IMG/VR virus record: IMGVR_UViG_3300048839_001666
Coordinates: 1 to 31,432 of that record
Origin: a virus
Length of the DNA stretch: 31,432 bases
Reading direction: 5' to 3' (one strand)
Positions 30,966-31,432 of this stretch are shown piece by piece. Below the pieces are notes generated by a model, which had not been told where the DNA came from, did not search any database, and saw only the letters and a program-made list of their open reading frames with translations. How positions within the stretch are numbered: the stretch's first letter is position 1; each line of letters begins with the position of its first letter. Position numbers and translations under genes: made by a program.

Positions 30966-31189
30966 CATTCGTCCTCCGGTTCGGGGGTGGAGTCGGAACG
31001 GGAATAGCGCAGCCCAGAGGGCCCGCGCATGTACGGCAGGGCGGGCAGGCGGTCGGTCCTCGACCAGGACCACGAGACCCGCCGCGTCCTTGCGTTCGAC
31101 CGGGTGGCCCAGAGCGAGGCCCACACAGTCGCGGCGGCCGGCCGGGCGTGGCTGCACGGTACGCGAACGTAGGTCTGGTCTGCCCACAT
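30965..31189 (-). CDS. MWCP-family mini-protein 2
   Basis: 74 residues starting MWADQTYVRVPCSHARP at ATG 31189. An AGGA is 6 nt upstream, and ATG 31195 gives a two-residue longer form. The Cys-Pro is replaced by Ala-Asp. The second motif is VSWSWSRTDRLP. The tail is acidic, unlike the other members. Confidence 0.68.
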   Translation of the reverse strand: MWADQTYVRVPCSHARPAAATVWASLWATRSNARTRRVSWSWSRTDRLPALPYMRGPSGLRYSRSDSTPEPEDE

Positions 31190-31191
31190 GG

Positions 31192-31401
31192 TCATTCCTG
31201 CCCGAATCGGAACGTGGATTCGTGCCAGGCATCCCCGCGCGGGTCTTCCTGCACGGACAGCGGGCGCCCTTGTTGCGACGACCACCCGACGCAGCCGTTG
31301 GTGTGGTTCGGCTGCGTGCTCTCCTCGCGGAGGGTGTGGGGGCGCCGCTCCGTCCGGCTCACGCTCTTGGCCACCCTGACGTAAACACGGTCAGGCCACA
31401 T
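31192..31401 (-). CDS. MWCP-family mini-protein 1
   Basis: 69 residues starting MWPDRVYVRVAKSVSRT at ATG 31401, with GAGGA 7 nt upstream (GTG 31407 is an alternative). Members 1 and 2 share MW-x-D-x-x-YVRV and form a subgroup. The second motif is CVGWSSQQGRPLSVQED. Confidence 0.68.
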   Translation of the reverse strand: MWPDRVYVRVAKSVSRTERRPHTLREESTQPNHTNGCVGWSSQQGRPLSVQEDPRGDAWHESTFRFGQE

Positions 31402-31403
31402 GG

Positions 31404-31432
31404 TCACATCCTCAAATGCTGGGAACGGGAGA
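31404..31432 (-). CDS. C-terminal end of a further array member (runs off the window)
   Basis: The frame ending at TGA 31406-31404 gives ...SRSQHLRM. It stops two bases before the next ATG, the same TGACCATG junction seen between members 1 and 2. Only eight codons are visible, so this is inferred from junction geometry. Confidence 0.35.

Noticed and set aside
29394-31407. CRISPR-like or iteron interpretation of the evenly spaced repeats
   Set aside because: The spacing of 200-250 bp is too long and variable, the repeat is only about 13 bp, and it coincides with ribosome sites and starts of uninterrupted coding frames.

Overview
The window is a very GC-rich late region of a tailed bacteriophage or prophage with Mu-like head genes. 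On the minus strand, read right to left, it carries small terminase (28694-29110), large terminase (27052-28707), a DUF935/Mu gp29-like portal (24096-25700), a Mu gpI-like prohead protease fused to a scaffold (4293-5939), a capsid cement-like protein, the major capsid protein (2574-3617), a gp36/gp6-like connector, a probable tail tube, and a tail-assembly chaperone pair joined by a -1 frameshift signal. The window ends inside a proline-rich gene. Many modules of the large accessory proteins carry a YADWL...HAdlIR signature. I recognise this as close to the Gemmata repeat-companion domain (TIGR02996), so a Gemmata-like planctomycete host is the best guess. That is inference from memory, not a search.

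Right edge, 29394-31432: at least nine (probably ten) tandem genes of 66-83 codons. Each begins Met-Trp-(Cys)-Pro..., and most overlap the next by a few bases. Only the N-terminus and a loose W-S-Q patch are shared. This array lies upstream of the terminase genes and I do not recognise the family. An extended -10 promoter overlapping the stop codon of the last member can drive the terminase operon.

Portal region, 23441-26847: the terminase and portal genes are interleaved with a small zinc-ribbon protein, a beta-class DNA methyltransferase that contains two large palindromes, and a small beta-rich virion-type protein. Downstream of the portal, two small genes on the opposite strand with their own sigma70 promoter look like a moron.

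Centre, 6370-23448: about 17 kb lies between portal and protease, where a Mu-type phage usually has only a MuF-type minor head gene. It holds a 1871-residue modular giant, a 971-residue relative, a 271-residue relative and a degenerate copy, all punctuated by an Arg-rich P-[VL]-R-Y-A motif. Between them lies a tightly overlapping operon of a GT-B glycosyltransferase, a GT2-methyltransferase fusion, a GT75-like (reversibly glycosylated polypeptide/arabinopyranose mutase-like) protein and several small membrane or zinc proteins. A tRNA-Met with its own promoter sits just before the protease gene.

Unifying idea (inference): the P-V-R-Y-[A/S] motif also occurs in the protease-scaffold, just after the protease domain, and a related K-V-R-Y occurs near the portal C-terminus. 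It could be the processing or encapsidation signal of the prohead protease. The large modular proteins would then be internal capsid cargo, processed during maturation and delivered with the DNA.
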